A stretch of DNA of 64,000 nucleotides from Stieleria varia (GTDB lineage Bacteria; Planctomycetota; Planctomycetia; Pirellulales; Pirellulaceae), in assembly GCF_038443385.1 (NCBI RefSeq), contig NZ_CP151726.1, positions 2,294,001-2,358,000 of the forward strand, given 5' to 3'. The position numbers were made by a program, and so were the translations under genes. The notes beneath the pieces were generated by a model that searched no databases, was not told the origin of the DNA, and saw only the letters and a list, made by a program, of their open reading frames with translations. Below are positions 8,841 through 18,898 of this stretch, piece after piece. Numbering within the stretch: the stretch's first letter is position 1; every line of letters starts with the position of its first letter.

Positions 8841-9899
8841 ATGAAGTACGAGCCGTCGGCACTGAGCAACTACCGTCGAATCGTTTTGTTGACGGATGGG
8901 TATTCGACGCCGTTTCTTGCGAAGACGGCGATCAATCTGTTGCGATATCGTTGCGACGATATCGCAGCGGTGATTGATCGTGAATTTTCGGGACAGGATG
9001 CGTTCGATGTGTTTGGGACGGGGGCGGGGGTTCCCGTCCTCGATGGCGTGCCCGACGATGCTGACTCCGTGTTCATCGGCATCGCACCTCCCGGAGGAAA
9101 GCTTCCCGAGTCGTGGCGAGACGTCATTTGTGACGCTCTGCGGCGAGGGATCGACGTTGTCTCTGGCCTCCATGATTTCCTTTCGGATAATCCTGAGTTT
9201 GTCTCGCTTTCTGAGGCTCATGGCGGCAAGTTGATAGACGTCCGTCGGAATGTGGAGAAGCAAACGGCAACCGCCGCTGCATTTCGTGACGGATGCCTAC
9301 GGATCCATACGGTCGGTCACGATTGTAGTGTGGGCAAAATGGTGGCCACCTTTGAGGTCGAGCGAGAGCTCAAGCGGCGAGGGCTGGATGCTGTCTTTCT
9401 AGCGACCGGTCAGACAGGGATCATGATTTCCGGCGAAGGTGTCCCGATCGACTGTGTTGTCGCTGATTTTGTCAACGGAGCCGCAGAGTCGCTCGTAAGA
9501 CGCAACGAGCAGCATGACTTCGTTCTCGTTGAGGGGCAAGGCTGCATCTCGCATCCCAGTTTCTCGGCGGTAACGCTTGGCTTATTGCATGGCTGTGCAC
9601 CACACGGCCTGATCTATTGTTATGAGGTGGGACGCGAGCAAGTCAAAGGGCTTGACGGGGTGCCGCTGTTGCCGATGCGACGACTGATCCAAGCCTATGA
9701 GATGGCTGCATCTCTGCGACATCCATGTTCAGTCATTGGCATCGCGATGAACAGCCGTCAATTGAATGAGTCAGAGGCTCAGTCAGAACGCGAGCGTGTC
9801 TCGCAAGAGTTTGGATTGCCGGTGTGCGACGTGTATCGTGATGGTGCCGGCGTGCTGGCTGATGCCGTTGTCCAACTGAGGCAGGAGGTGATCGGGTGA
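8841..9899 (+). CDS. dgcN: DUF1611 P-loop protein, DgcN-like D-glutamate N-acetyltransferase
   Basis: A 352-residue DUF1611 family protein. The N-terminal ~130 residues form a Rossmann-like domain ([20 protein letters not shown]). The C-terminal part is a P-loop domain with a Walker-like [10 protein letters not shown] and [13 protein letters not shown]. Members paired with an enolase-superfamily racemase have been described as DgcN, which acetylates D-glutamate for conversion to N-acetyl-L-glutamate by DgcA; this gene has exactly that neighbour. The ATG at 8841 (after gagtgagaaag) is chosen over an in-frame GTG at 8829. The stop overlaps the next start by 4 bases. The family call is strong; the substrate is inferred from the pairing. 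Confidence 0.82.
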   Translation: MKYEPSALSNYRRIVLLTDGYSTPFLAKTAINLLRYRCDDIAAVIDREFSGQDAFDVFGTGAGVPVLDGVPDDADSVFIGIAPPGGKLPESWRDVICDALRRGIDVVSGLHDFLSDNPEFVSLSEAHGGKLIDVRRNVEKQTATAAAFRDGCLRIHTVGHDCSVGKMVATFEVERELKRRGLDAVFLATGQTGIMISGEGVPIDCVVADFVNGAAESLVRRNEQHDFVLVEGQGCISHPSFSAVTLGLLHGCAPHGLIYCYEVGREQVKGLDGVPLLPMRRLIQAYEMAASLRHPCSVIGIAMNSRQLNESEAQSERERVSQEFGLPVCDVYRDGAGVLADAVVQLRQEVIG

Positions 9900-10927
9900 A
9901 GCTGCATTTACATCGTCTTGAACTGCCTTTGGAGTTTGAGTTCACGATTGCCCGCGGTTCGATATCGACACAGCCGTCGCTCGTGGTTGAACTGGAACAG
10001 CAAGGGCACCGAGGGTACGGCGAATCGACGGCCAATCCCTACTACGGGCACACATTGGATTCCATGTCCCAGTCACTGCAGTCGTGTCGTGAAACGATTG
10101 AGTCGTACGAGTTTGGGAGACCCGCTGAACTGTGGCAAATCCTGCAGAAACCTTTGGCGGACGATTCTTTCGCGTTATCCGCGTTGGACTTAGCGGCGTA
10201 CGATCTCTTTGGCAAACTCACGTCGCGACGGACGTATGAATTGCTCGATTTGAGTTGGGAGTCTGTGCCGGAATCCAGTTACACCATCGGCATCGACACG
10301 ATCGACAAGATGGTTGCAAAATTGAAGGCGCGTCCCAACTGGCGAATCTACAAGGTCAAGTTAGGAACGGATCGAGACGTCGAGATTGTTCGATCGCTCC
10401 GGCAAGTCACCTCGGCTGTTTTTCGCGTTGACGCAAACTGCGGTTGGACGGCTGAGGAGACGATCGAGAATTCACATCAATTAAAGTCTCTTGGCGTGGA
10501 GTTCATTGAACAGCCGCTTCCCGCGGATGCGTCCACAGAAGATCAACGACTGGTGTACCAGCATTCCGCCTTGCCAATCATCGCGGATGAAAGCTGTCAG
10601 ATTGAATCCGACGTCGGCAAGTGTGCCGGCCGGTTCCATGGGGTCAATGTCAAGTTGTGTAAGTGTGGAGGGCTGACGCCTGCGGTCCGAATGCTTCGCC
10701 AGGCACGGCAGTTAGGGTTGAAAACCATGTTGGGGTGTATGGTGGAAAGCACGGTGGGGATCTCCGGGGCCGCGCAATTGTCGCCATTGTTGGACTATGC
10801 TGACTTGGACGGGGCAGAGTTGTTGTCAGCGGATGCGGCAAGCGGTGTCTCGATCAACCAAGGGCGAATCGAGCTTGGTGATGGGTACGGTAGCGGGGTG
10901 GTGTTCACCGGCAATTCGCCGTATTGA
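9896..10927 (+). CDS. dgcA: Enolase-superfamily epimerase, DgcA-like N-acetyl-D-glutamate racemase
   Basis: A 343-residue member of the muconate-lactonizing/dipeptide-epimerase branch of the enolase superfamily. The capping domain is N-terminal. The barrel holds the KxK acid/base motif (K153, K155 in IYKVKLGT), metal ligands D179 (VDANCGW), E205 (IEQPLP) and D231 (ADESC), and the opposing lysine K253 ([10 protein letters not shown]). Catalytic residues are complete. The start is GTG, with AGGAGG at 9883-9888 giving good spacing; GTGA overlaps the upstream stop. L-Ala-D/L-Glu epimerase of peptidoglycan recycling is the alternative; the DgcN neighbour favours N-acetyl-Glu racemase. Either fits peptidoglycan-derived D-Glu. 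Confidence 0.85.
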   Translation: MKLHLHRLELPLEFEFTIARGSISTQPSLVVELEQQGHRGYGESTANPYYGHTLDSMSQSLQSCRETIESYEFGRPAELWQILQKPLADDSFALSALDLAAYDLFGKLTSRRTYELLDLSWESVPESSYTIGIDTIDKMVAKLKARPNWRIYKVKLGTDRDVEIVRSLRQVTSAVFRVDANCGWTAEETIENSHQLKSLGVEFIEQPLPADASTEDQRLVYQHSALPIIADESCQIESDVGKCAGRFHGVNVKLCKCGGLTPAVRMLRQARQLGLKTMLGCMVESTVGISGAAQLSPLLDYADLDGAELLSADAASGVSINQGRIELGDGYGSGVVFTGNSPY

Positions 10928-10965
10928 GTTCTTTTACGCAATCAAGAATCACAAGGTGGCATTTG

Positions 10966-11964
10966 ATGGCAGTACGAACAGCGTTGTTTTTGATCGTTTG
11001 CATACCATGCCTTGTCGGCGGCCTCTGCTTTGGAGCAGAACCGCAGATGCCTTACGCGATCGTGATCCATGCCGGTGCTGGCAGCTCACCCAAGAGCGAA
11101 CAATGGATTGAAGGCAAAACGGCGGTTCTTGAGCAGGCATTGACCGCCGGGCAGGAGATGTTGAAGTCCGGAGCGACAAGTCTTGATACGGTGGAAGCCG
11201 TCGTGCGGATTCTGGAAGATTCTGCTTACTGCAACGCTGGCAAGGGGGCCGTATTCAACGCGGCGGGAACTCACGAGCTGGACGCGACGATCATGGATGG
11301 TCGTGATCGATCCACGGGAGCGGTGGGCGGCGTCACAACCATCAAGAACCCCATCTCGCTTGCTCGACGGGTGATGACTCACACCGAACACGTGCTGCTG
11401 GTCGCCGGTGGGGCAGAACAGTTTGCCGATCAATTCGCGGACGACGTGATGATTGAGCGGGTCCCGAACTCGTACTTCTCCACAGACTTTCGGCGTGCTC
11501 AGTTGGATCGTATTGAGCAGCAGCAACGACAGCAGCAGCGGCAAAGTGAATCCGATTCCATGGGGACTGTCGGTTGTTGTGCGCTGGACACCCATGGCAG
11601 TCTTGCCGCCGCGACTTCAACGGGAGGTCTGACCAACAAGCGGTTTGGTCGACTTGGCGATTCTCCCATCGCAGGGGCCGGCACTTATGCAGACGATCAA
11701 ACCTGCGCGGTGTCCTGCACGGGAATCGGGGAAGACTTCATTCGCAATGGTGTGGCTCGCGACGTCTCCGCGCGAATGTCGTACCTCGGTAATACGGCAG
11801 ACAAAGCCGTTGAGGCGATCCTGTCAAGCAAAGAGCATCCGGTTCGCGGCGGTATCATTGCAGTGAGTCACGATGGTGAGATCGTGATGCGATTCAATAC
11901 GGAATCGATGTCAAGGGCTGCAGCGGATTGGCGAGGCCGGCGCGAAGTTCACGTGACTGATTGA
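10966..11964 (+). CDS. Exported isoaspartyl peptidase / L-asparaginase (Ntn hydrolase)
   Basis: A 332-residue plant-type asparaginase, which cleaves beta-aspartyl dipeptides after self-processing. The nucleophile is T201 in [10 protein letters not shown]. Other family motifs are IHAGAG near the mature N-terminus, GKGAVFN, DATIMDG, and [19 protein letters not shown] after the cleavage site. An N-terminal hydrophobic segment ([16 protein letters not shown]) suggests export. The ATG at 10966 (preceded by aaggtgg) is preferred to a TTG at 10924 that would overlap the upstream stop. A Gln/Arg-rich linker (QQQRQQQRQ) lies before the self-cleavage site. Isoaspartyl bonds occur in some peptidoglycan cross-bridges, which fits the operon theme. 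Confidence 0.88.
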   Translation: MAVRTALFLIVCIPCLVGGLCFGAEPQMPYAIVIHAGAGSSPKSEQWIEGKTAVLEQALTAGQEMLKSGATSLDTVEAVVRILEDSAYCNAGKGAVFNAAGTHELDATIMDGRDRSTGAVGGVTTIKNPISLARRVMTHTEHVLLVAGGAEQFADQFADDVMIERVPNSYFSTDFRRAQLDRIEQQQRQQQRQSESDSMGTVGCCALDTHGSLAAATSTGGLTNKRFGRLGDSPIAGAGTYADDQTCAVSCTGIGEDFIRNGVARDVSARMSYLGNTADKAVEAILSSKEHPVRGGIIAVSHDGEIVMRFNTESMSRAAADWRGRREVHVTD

Positions 11965-11978
11965 TAGTGAGTACTAAG

Positions 11979-14702
11979 ATGATGAATTGTCTCAGCCGGA
12001 TGCTGGCCCTATGGGCGTTGCTTTTTCTCGTCACGGCGTCGTCGGCCGCAGATCAATGGTCGATCGAGCGTCTTGCGGAAGCGAAAGATTATTCCCAGAC
12101 GATCGATACCGCGGCGGTCGTCATTCTGCAGGATGGCAAGCTCGTTGATCAATGGGGAGCGGTCGCAATGCCGCTCAACTGTCACTCCATTCGCAAAAGC
12201 CTGCTGAGTGCTATGTTTGGTCAGCATGTACAGGATGGTATTGTCGATCTCGATGAAACGCTTGGCGATCTGGGCATCGACGATAACGAGCCACCGCTGA
12301 CAGAGATCGAAAAGACGGCTACGGTTCGTGACTTGCTGATGGCCAGGTCGGGAGTCTATCACCCCGCTCTGTACGAAACCGCATCCATGGCTGCGAAACG
12401 GCCGAAGCGTGGAACGCATGCACCCGGAACGTTTTGGTACTACAACAACTGGGATTTCAACACGCTGGGGACCATCTTCCGGCAACAAACGGGACGTGAC
12501 TTGTTCGACGAGTTCAACTCCAGGATCGCCGAGCCGCTCGGAATGCTCGATTTTCGTCCCGGGAGAGACACGGAGTACGTGTCCGGAAAAGATTCGATCC
12601 ACCGTGCCTATCCGTTTCAATTGAGCGCCAGGGATCTGGCAAGATTCGGACAACTGATGCTTCAGAACGGTCGATGGAACGGACAGCAGCTCGTTCCCGA
12701 AACTTGGGTTCGTGAAAGCACGCAGTCCTACTCGGATGCCGGAAAATCCGGTGGATACGGATACATGTGGTGGGTGGCGGTCGATGGTGAGCACCTGCCT
12801 GGCGTGACGTTGCCTGCGGGGAGTTACTCCGGTCGCGGCTATCGCGGCCATTACCTTGTGATCATCCCCGAATGGAACTTGGTGGTTTGCCACCGCGTCA
12901 ACACACACCAATCAGGCACGGTGGTTTCCAGCAGTCAGTTTGGCAAGTTGTTGTCATTGATCCTCGCAGCAAGAACCGGCACGACAGAAATTGCCTCCAA
13001 CGACAGCAAAGAACTTCCCAAGGCCAGTGAATACAGCATTATCATCCGCAATGGTGAAATCATCGACGGTACGGGGCGGAACCGTTTTTCAGCGGATGTA
13101 GGAATCGTGGCAGATCGCATCGCTGAAATCGGAGATCTTTCCGATGCGACTGCGGATCGAATCATCGATGCCACCGGACAGATTGTTTGCCCAGGCTTCA
13201 TTGACTTGCACAGCCACGCCGAGGAAGGCTTGGTTCATCGTGATCCCGCAAGACGCAGTGCTCCCAACTTGATCACGCAAGGGATCACAACGGTCGTGGT
13301 AAACCAGGACGGCGATGGACCGCTCGATATGAAAAGTCAGCGTGAGTCGATGCAGCAATCGGGAATCGGATTGAACGTGGTCCAAGCTCTCGGTCACGGC
13401 ACCCTGCGTCGCAAAGTCCTCGGCGACGACTATCAACGTCCCGCATCGCCCGAGGAAATCGAAACGATGCAGGGATTGCTACGTTCCGCGTTAAAGGAAC
13501 GCGTTTTTGGAATGTCTGCCGGGCTGGAGTATGTGCCCGGCAGATGGAGCACTGCGCGAGAGATGCATTCACTGGCGCAGACGATCAAGGAGTTTGATGG
13601 TGTCTACATCGTTCACGAACGTAGTTCGGGCACCCGACCGATGTGGTTTTTGCCGAGTCGTGATTCACACGAGCAGCCATCGATGGTGGACAACATTCGA
13701 GAGTTGATCGCGGTTGCCGCCGACACGAGGGTGACGACTGTGGCGACGCACATCAAGGCTCGCGGCACAGATTTCTGGGGATCGAGCGAGACCATCAATT
13801 CGATGATCCGAAAGGCGCGCGAAGAAGGGCTTCCGCTATTTGCGGATCAATATCCATACAACACAAGCGGGTCCGACGGTCGTATCGTTTTGATTCCCGA
13901 TTGGGTGTTCGCCAAAGAGGCGGGCGAACGAGACGAACAGCGCGAAGAGTCCGACAACGCCGATTCAAAGCGTGACTTCGCCAAACAGCTTGAGAGTGTT
14001 CTGCAGGACGAGCAGCTGACCTCGCATCTTCGCAAGGATGTCGAATACGAAATCACTCGTCGCGGAGGTGCTGAGAAAATCCTGATCATCCAGTCCAATG
14101 AGGCGGGGATCGCAGGCAAGACACTCGGCGAGTATGCCGAGATGCATCAAGAAGAACCGGTGGATGCAGTTTTTCGACTTCAGCTCATGGGGGATCGCCA
14201 TCGTCGCGGTGGCGCTCAGTTGCGGGCATTCTCGATGGATGAAGCGGACGTCGAAGCATTCGCCGCAACGGCTTGGACGGCTACCTCCAGTGATGCCGGG
14301 ATCGCACTTCCTCATGACGGTCCGGTTCACCCGCGGTTTTACGGAGCGTTTCCACGAAAGATCCGGCATTACGCCATCGATCGGGGTTTGATGTCTGTGG
14401 AGGAAGCGGTGCGAGTTTCCACCTCGCTACCGGCAATGATTCTTGGCCTTATCGACCGAGGCGAATTGAAGACCGGGTTTGTCGCGGATTTGGTCGTGTT
14501 TGATCCGGAAACCGTTCGTGATCGCTCGGATGCCTTTCATCCACATCGATTTGCCGAAGGGATCAGCTACGTATTGATCAACGGTTCGTTGTCCGTCGAT
14601 CATCAGCAGTGGTATGGCAACCTGTCGGGGCAAGTCATTTTGAAAAGCCAACGCGATCCAGTGAAACACCCAAACTCTGACGATGGGAACACACAGCCAT
14701 GA
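11979..14702 (+). CDS. Fusion of class C beta-lactamase-like hydrolase and D-aminoacylase
   Basis: A 907-residue two-domain exported protein. The signal peptide is [17 protein letters not shown], then ASSAA. Residues ~30-330 form a serine beta-lactamase/penicillin-binding fold with S70xxK73 (HSIRKS) and a YYNN motif near residue 154. Residues ~345-890 are an N-acyl-D-amino-acid deacylase-type amidohydrolase: [20 protein letters not shown], metal-binding H411 and H413 in [19 protein letters not shown], and the C-terminal [20 protein letters not shown]. The ATG at 11979 lies 14 bases after the upstream stop; a TTG at 11961 is possible. D-aminoacylases release D-amino acids from N-acyl forms, matching the DgcN/DgcA genes. 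The exact substrate is unknown. Confidence 0.88.
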   Translation: MMNCLSRMLALWALLFLVTASSAADQWSIERLAEAKDYSQTIDTAAVVILQDGKLVDQWGAVAMPLNCHSIRKSLLSAMFGQHVQDGIVDLDETLGDLGIDDNEPPLTEIEKTATVRDLLMARSGVYHPALYETASMAAKRPKRGTHAPGTFWYYNNWDFNTLGTIFRQQTGRDLFDEFNSRIAEPLGMLDFRPGRDTEYVSGKDSIHRAYPFQLSARDLARFGQLMLQNGRWNGQQLVPETWVRESTQSYSDAGKSGGYGYMWWVAVDGEHLPGVTLPAGSYSGRGYRGHYLVIIPEWNLVVCHRVNTHQSGTVVSSSQFGKLLSLILAARTGTTEIASNDSKELPKASEYSIIIRNGEIIDGTGRNRFSADVGIVADRIAEIGDLSDATADRIIDATGQIVCPGFIDLHSHAEEGLVHRDPARRSAPNLITQGITTVVVNQDGDGPLDMKSQRESMQQSGIGLNVVQALGHGTLRRKVLGDDYQRPASPEEIETMQGLLRSALKERVFGMSAGLEYVPGRWSTAREMHSLAQTIKEFDGVYIVHERSSGTRPMWFLPSRDSHEQPSMVDNIRELIAVAADTRVTTVATHIKARGTDFWGSSETINSMIRKAREEGLPLFADQYPYNTSGSDGRIVLIPDWVFAKEAGERDEQREESDNADSKRDFAKQLESVLQDEQLTSHLRKDVEYEITRRGGAEKILIIQSNEAGIAGKTLGEYAEMHQEEPVDAVFRLQLMGDRHRRGGAQLRAFSMDEADVEAFAATAWTATSSDAGIALPHDGPVHPRFYGAFPRKIRHYAIDRGLMSVEEAVRVSTSLPAMILGLIDRGELKTGFVADLVVFDPETVRDRSDAFHPHRFAEGISYVLINGSLSVDHQQWYGNLSGQVILKSQRDPVKHPNSDDGNTQP

Positions 14703-17700
14703 TTTGCTTCAAGCGATATTGTTTAGGAACAATGATCCATTTACTGGCGCACGTGGTTCCATTCGCAACGGCGCACTTGGTAATGGGATTCGCCAGAATT
14801 CCTTTCGGGCAGGATTTCTGGCGAAATCCAATACGCCATCCATTGATAATACGCTGCTTACTTTGCCCATTGGTTTTCACAGCTTTGCTCGGTCTGGCGA
14901 CGGCGGCGGCACAGGATACCGCAGCGAACACAATCATTGCGGCAAAGGAAATTGATCAACAAGACATTGATCAACTCGTACGCAACTACATGGACCGACA
15001 CGGCGTGCCTGGTATGTCAATCGCCGTCGCCTCGCAGAACGAATTGGTTTATGCAAAGGGATTCGGGTTGGCCGATGTTGAGCATTCGGTTGAGGCAACG
15101 GAGACGACGCGTTACCGAACGGCTTCCATCGCCAAACCGATGACAGCCGCCGTGATTTTGTCGCTGTTGGACGAGGGTAAATTGGATTTAGACAAGTCCG
15201 TGACGTCGTATGTTTCTGGTTTTCCAGAGAAGCGATGGCCTGTTACCAGTCGGCAACTGCTGGGACATCTTGGCGGGGTTCGACATTACAAATCTTCTGC
15301 GGAATCCTCGTCGACGGAGCACTTTTTTAACCTCAAGGCCGCCTTGCGAACGTTTGCCGACGATCCGCTGATTCACGAGCCAGGCACACGGTACCGGTAT
15401 TCCTCTTTTGGTTACAACCTGCTCGGAAACGTGGCCGAGAGTGCCGGCGGGAACGACTTCATCAGCTTGCTGCATGAATATGTTCTTGCTCCATCCGGCA
15501 TGACACACACGGTCGCCGACGACACCTTTGCGGTGATTCCCGGTCGAGCACGTGGATACTTGCGGGCAACGCCATCCTATCTCACGACGTTGCCCGATGA
15601 TCACAGTCTGATCGAAGGTGAGTTGTACAACTCAACGCTCCACGATACGAGCATGAAGATTCCGGGGGGCGGATTGTTGTCGACGGCGCCGGATTTGGTT
15701 CGGTTTGCCGTGGCAATGAACCGAGGTGATTTGTTGCAAAAGCCGACGGTTGACGCGATGTGGACGCGGCAGAAGACGAGCGCAGGCGAGGAGACGTCCT
15801 ATGGTCTCGGTTGGAGCGTCGGTCAAAAATCGGGACGACAAGCGGTTTGGCATGGAGGAGCCCAGTCGGGTACATCCACGGTGTTGCTGCTGTACCCAGA
15901 GACCGGGATATGCGTTGCCATCATGAGCAACCTGCAACGCTTGAGTTTGACAAGCTTGGCGGTCGCGATCGCCCAGCGGGTTGAGCCGCCCCAGTACGAT
16001 TACGAACCGGCGATCAAGAAACTGCGGGAGGCAGTGCGGCACGAAGTCGAGCAGAAAGAGCTGCCCGCGTTTTCGATTTCACTGATCGACCGTGATCACG
16101 TGGTCTGGGCAGACGGCTTTGGTTTTCAGGACACAGAGAAGAACATTCCGGCGACTGCGGAAACCGTTTACCGTGTGGGATCGGTTTCGAAGTTGTTCAC
16201 TGATATCGCTGTGCTGCAATTGGTCGAGGAAGGCAAACTGGATCTCGACGCTCCGGTAGAGCAGTATCTGCCCGATTTCAAACCCGAGGATCCCTTCGGC
16301 GTCCCGCTCACGTTGCGTCAAATGATGTCGCACCGTTCGGGCTTGGTGCGAGAGTCACCCGTCGGCAATTACTTTGATCCTGACGAACCGACTTTGGCGG
16401 CGACCGTTGCTAGTCTCAACGACACCAAGCTGGTCTACAAGCCGGAGACGAAGACAAAGTACTCCAATGCCGCGATTGCGGTGGTCGGCGCTGTACTGGA
16501 AAAGCAACTTGAGGTGTCTCATCCGCAACGTGTTCGAGACACGATTCTCCAACCGCTGGGGATGAACCAGAGCAGCTTTGTTGTGACACCTGCTGTCGAA
16601 CCAAAGCTCGCGACTGGCTGGATGCGGACCTATGACGGTCGCCGATTTGAGGCGCCAACGTTTTTGCTGGGTACCGGGCCGGCGGGAAACATGTATTCCA
16701 GCGTGTTGGACCTGTCCAAGTTCGTGTCGTGTCTTTTTGACGAAGGCCGAACCGAAGACGGAATGATCTTGAAGCCGGAGTCGCTGGAGCTGATGGTGAC
16801 ACCTATCAAAGATTCCGTCGGCAAAGCACAGGGATTCGGACTGGGGTTCCATGTTCAGCAACTGGATGGTTACACCAAGATCGGTCATGGCGGGGCGGTC
16901 TATGGTTTTTCAACGCAGTTGGAGGCACTTAGGGAACGTCAGTTGGGAGTCGCTGCAGCGTCATCCCTGGATGGGACCAACGGCGTGGTGCGTCGACTTG
17001 CCGATTATGCTCTGCGATTGATGGTCGCGATTCAGGACGGTGCGCCGTTGCCCGAGTATCGCACAACCGTCCCGATTCCTGGGCAGCGCGCGGCAAAACT
17101 TGTCGGACGATATCGCGAATTGGATGGCGATGGATTCGCACGGATTTGCGAACTCAACAGAGATGTTTTCCTGCAGCACGGTTCGTTTCGAAATGAGCTC
17201 CGTGCTGCAGCGGATGACGGAACCATCATCACGGATGATGAAATCGGTTTTGAAACCAAAGTTGAAATGGGTGACGATGGTCGCTTGGTCGTGGGCGATG
17301 TCACCTTCGCGAGATTGCCTGACGAACCACCGGCGGACGTTCCAGATCGCTGGCGTGGTCTCATCGGCGAGTATGGTTGGGATCACAACACGCTGTATAT
17401 CTTGGAGGAGGACGAGAATCTCTACGCATTGATCGAATGGTTTTACTATTACCCATTGCAGGAAGTCGGCGAGAATCTGTTCGAGTTTCCAGACCATGGC
17501 TTGTATCATGGCGAGGGCTTGCGCTTCACTCGGGATGAGAACGGCAATGCGGTGGCAGTCAACGCGGCAGAAGTCATTTTCAAGCGACGGGAGGTCGGCA
17601 CGAAAGACGGGGAGACCTTTCAGATCAAACCCGTGAAGCCGATTGATGACCTTCGCGCAGGCGCTTTGGCCGCCACACCTCCGGCGGAATCCGGTGACTT

Positions 17701-18265
17701 TCGCGAAACCGATCTGGTGGAATTGTCGACCTTGGATTCTGGAATCAAGTTGGACATTCGCTATGCCACGACGAACAACTTTACGGGGGCAGTGTTTTAC
17801 CAACAGCCGCGGGCTTTCATGCAACGGCCGGCCGCGGAGGCCGTCGTTCGCGCCAACGCAAAGCTAGAGACTCTTGGGCTGGGCCTGTTGATCCACGATG
17901 CCTATCGACCATGGCACGTCACGAAGATGTTTTGGGACGCGACTCCTGGTGAGTTCAAGGACTTTGTTGCGAATCCCGCCGATGGTTCACGCCACAATCG
18001 AGGCTGCGCGGTGGATTTGACGTTGTATGATCGAGCGACAGGCGAGCCGATCCAAATGGTCGCAGGATATGACGAGTTTTCCTTTCGTTCTTTTCCACTC
18101 TATCCTGGCGGAACGTCGCGGCAACGTTGGTATCGCGATCTGCTACGTCGCACGATGGAATCGGAAGGGTTTCGCGTTTTCGAATTCGAGTGGTGGCATT
18201 TCGACTTCGGTGATTGGCGACGCTACCGCATCGGCAACGCCACGTTTGAGGAATTGCAGCCGTGA
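14699..18265 (+). CDS. Tripartite protein: two serine hydrolase domains plus VanX-type D-Ala-D-Ala dipeptidase
   Basis: A 1188-residue protein whose ATGA start overlaps the upstream stop. A long N-terminus ends in a hydrophobic export-type segment (about residues 48-70). Domain 1 (~80-425) is beta-lactamase-like: S143xxK146 (TASIAKP), YSSFGYN, HGGAQSG. Domain 2 (~440-780) is a second copy: S495xxK498 (GSVSKLF), YSNAAIA, HGGAVYG. A spacer with lipocalin-like or DUF3471-like strands follows. Domain 3 (~1005-1188) is a M15D dipeptidase with [10 protein letters not shown] (H1099, D1106) and EWWH (E1164, H1167), the zinc and catalytic residues of VanX. This would cleave D-Ala-D-Ala. Such a three-part fusion is unusual; VanX proteins are usually single-domain (~200 residues). 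Confidence 0.9.
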   Translation: MICFKRYCLGTMIHLLAHVVPFATAHLVMGFARIPFGQDFWRNPIRHPLIIRCLLCPLVFTALLGLATAAAQDTAANTIIAAKEIDQQDIDQLVRNYMDRHGVPGMSIAVASQNELVYAKGFGLADVEHSVEATETTRYRTASIAKPMTAAVILSLLDEGKLDLDKSVTSYVSGFPEKRWPVTSRQLLGHLGGVRHYKSSAESSSTEHFFNLKAALRTFADDPLIHEPGTRYRYSSFGYNLLGNVAESAGGNDFISLLHEYVLAPSGMTHTVADDTFAVIPGRARGYLRATPSYLTTLPDDHSLIEGELYNSTLHDTSMKIPGGGLLSTAPDLVRFAVAMNRGDLLQKPTVDAMWTRQKTSAGEETSYGLGWSVGQKSGRQAVWHGGAQSGTSTVLLLYPETGICVAIMSNLQRLSLTSLAVAIAQRVEPPQYDYEPAIKKLREAVRHEVEQKELPAFSISLIDRDHVVWADGFGFQDTEKNIPATAETVYRVGSVSKLFTDIAVLQLVEEGKLDLDAPVEQYLPDFKPEDPFGVPLTLRQMMSHRSGLVRESPVGNYFDPDEPTLAATVASLNDTKLVYKPETKTKYSNAAIAVVGAVLEKQLEVSHPQRVRDTILQPLGMNQSSFVVTPAVEPKLATGWMRTYDGRRFEAPTFLLGTGPAGNMYSSVLDLSKFVSCLFDEGRTEDGMILKPESLELMVTPIKDSVGKAQGFGLGFHVQQLDGYTKIGHGGAVYGFSTQLEALRERQLGVAAASSLDGTNGVVRRLADYALRLMVAIQDGAPLPEYRTTVPIPGQRAAKLVGRYRELDGDGFARICELNRDVFLQHGSFRNELRAAADDGTIITDDEIGFETKVEMGDDGRLVVGDVTFARLPDEPPADVPDRWRGLIGEYGWDHNTLYILEEDENLYALIEWFYYYPLQEVGENLFEFPDHGLYHGEGLRFTRDENGNAVAVNAAEVIFKRREVGTKDGETFQIKPVKPIDDLRAGALAATPPAESGDFRETDLVELSTLDSGIKLDIRYATTNNFTGAVFYQQPRAFMQRPAAEAVVRANAKLETLGLGLLIHDAYRPWHVTKMFWDATPGEFKDFVANPADGSRHNRGCAVDLTLYDRATGEPIQMVAGYDEFSFRSFPLYPGGTSRQRWYRDLLRRTMESEGFRVFEFEWWHFDFGDWRRYRIGNATFEELQP

Positions 18266-18356
18266 CGTCGGAGCCAGTGTGCGTGGATTTGAAACGAAGT
18301 CGTTCGGTGCGCCCGCCTACGTCTTCGCGGGCTGCTGACTTAGTGAGCCGCAAGGC

Positions 18357-18483
18357 GCTAGCGGGCTGTTGATTTAGTGAGCCGCGACGCGTAAGCGGCC
18401 GGGCCTACCGCATTGCCCGGTGCCTTACGGCCCACGGCTCACCCTTGCGTTCCCAATTTCGATTAAATCAACAGGCCGCTAGC
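18357..18483. repeat. 127-bp palindromic repeat
   Basis: The outer arms gctagcgggctgttgattta (18357-18376) and 18461-18483 are near-perfect inverted repeats. Inside, gtgagccg and cggctcac form a second pair, and gcggccgggc with gcccggtgcc a third. The gtgagccg/gctagc words recur at 25733-25810. It is one of several non-coding repeats filling the gene-free stretch 18266-18898. Confidence 0.75.
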
Positions 18484-18543
18484 TCGGATTGCTCAAAGTT
18501 TGGCGTTGACACTTCTTTTTGAAGCCACCGTTCTATTCCCCGT

Positions 18544-18715
18544 GTCACCTCCACCAAGGAACTTGGGGGAGGTCGAGCAGAGCCGTTTAGGCGAATGCGA
18601 GGGAGGGGGCTCTCGCGCCGCTTGAACACATCAATGCGTATTGCGCAACGTAGGCCCCCTCCCGGATCTTGCTTCGCTCGATCCGACCTCCCCCAGCTGC
18701 GCCGGTGGAGGTGAC
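18544..18715. repeat. 172-bp palindromic repeat, copy 1
   Basis: The element starts gtcacctcca and ends tggaggtgac; read as its reverse complement it matches 46261-46432, which is also 172 bp. It contains two blocks of gaggtcgg/ccgacctc and ggagggggc/gccccctcc symmetry. There is no open frame of note here. It lies 3' to both the DD-dipeptidase gene and the caspase-like gene, which converge on it. The second copy is translated within tadG. Confidence 0.82.
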
Positions 18716-18898
18716 AGCACACCCCGCGCAAACCAATAATGCCACAACCCCAAAATTTGAGCAGTCCGGGCTAGCGCACTCCGGCTGATGCATCACGACA
18801 ACGTCAGCAGTCTCTTTCGGCTACGGGTCAAACGGCAGTGCGTCGCGTACGCTTCGTTATTGGGTTTCGACAACCGACACGCTGCCCCCTGACGTACT

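Noticed and set aside
12009-12911. 300-codon antisense frame within the beta-lactamase/D-aminoacylase fusion gene
   Set aside because: Long antisense frames are common opposite GC-rich genes; the plus-strand product has complete motifs and this one has none. The same applies to 16961-17824 and 23599-24447.
18266-18898. Insertion sequence remnant between convergent genes
   Set aside because: Inverted repeats are present, but no transposase fragment is readable in any frame; better described as small palindromic repeats.
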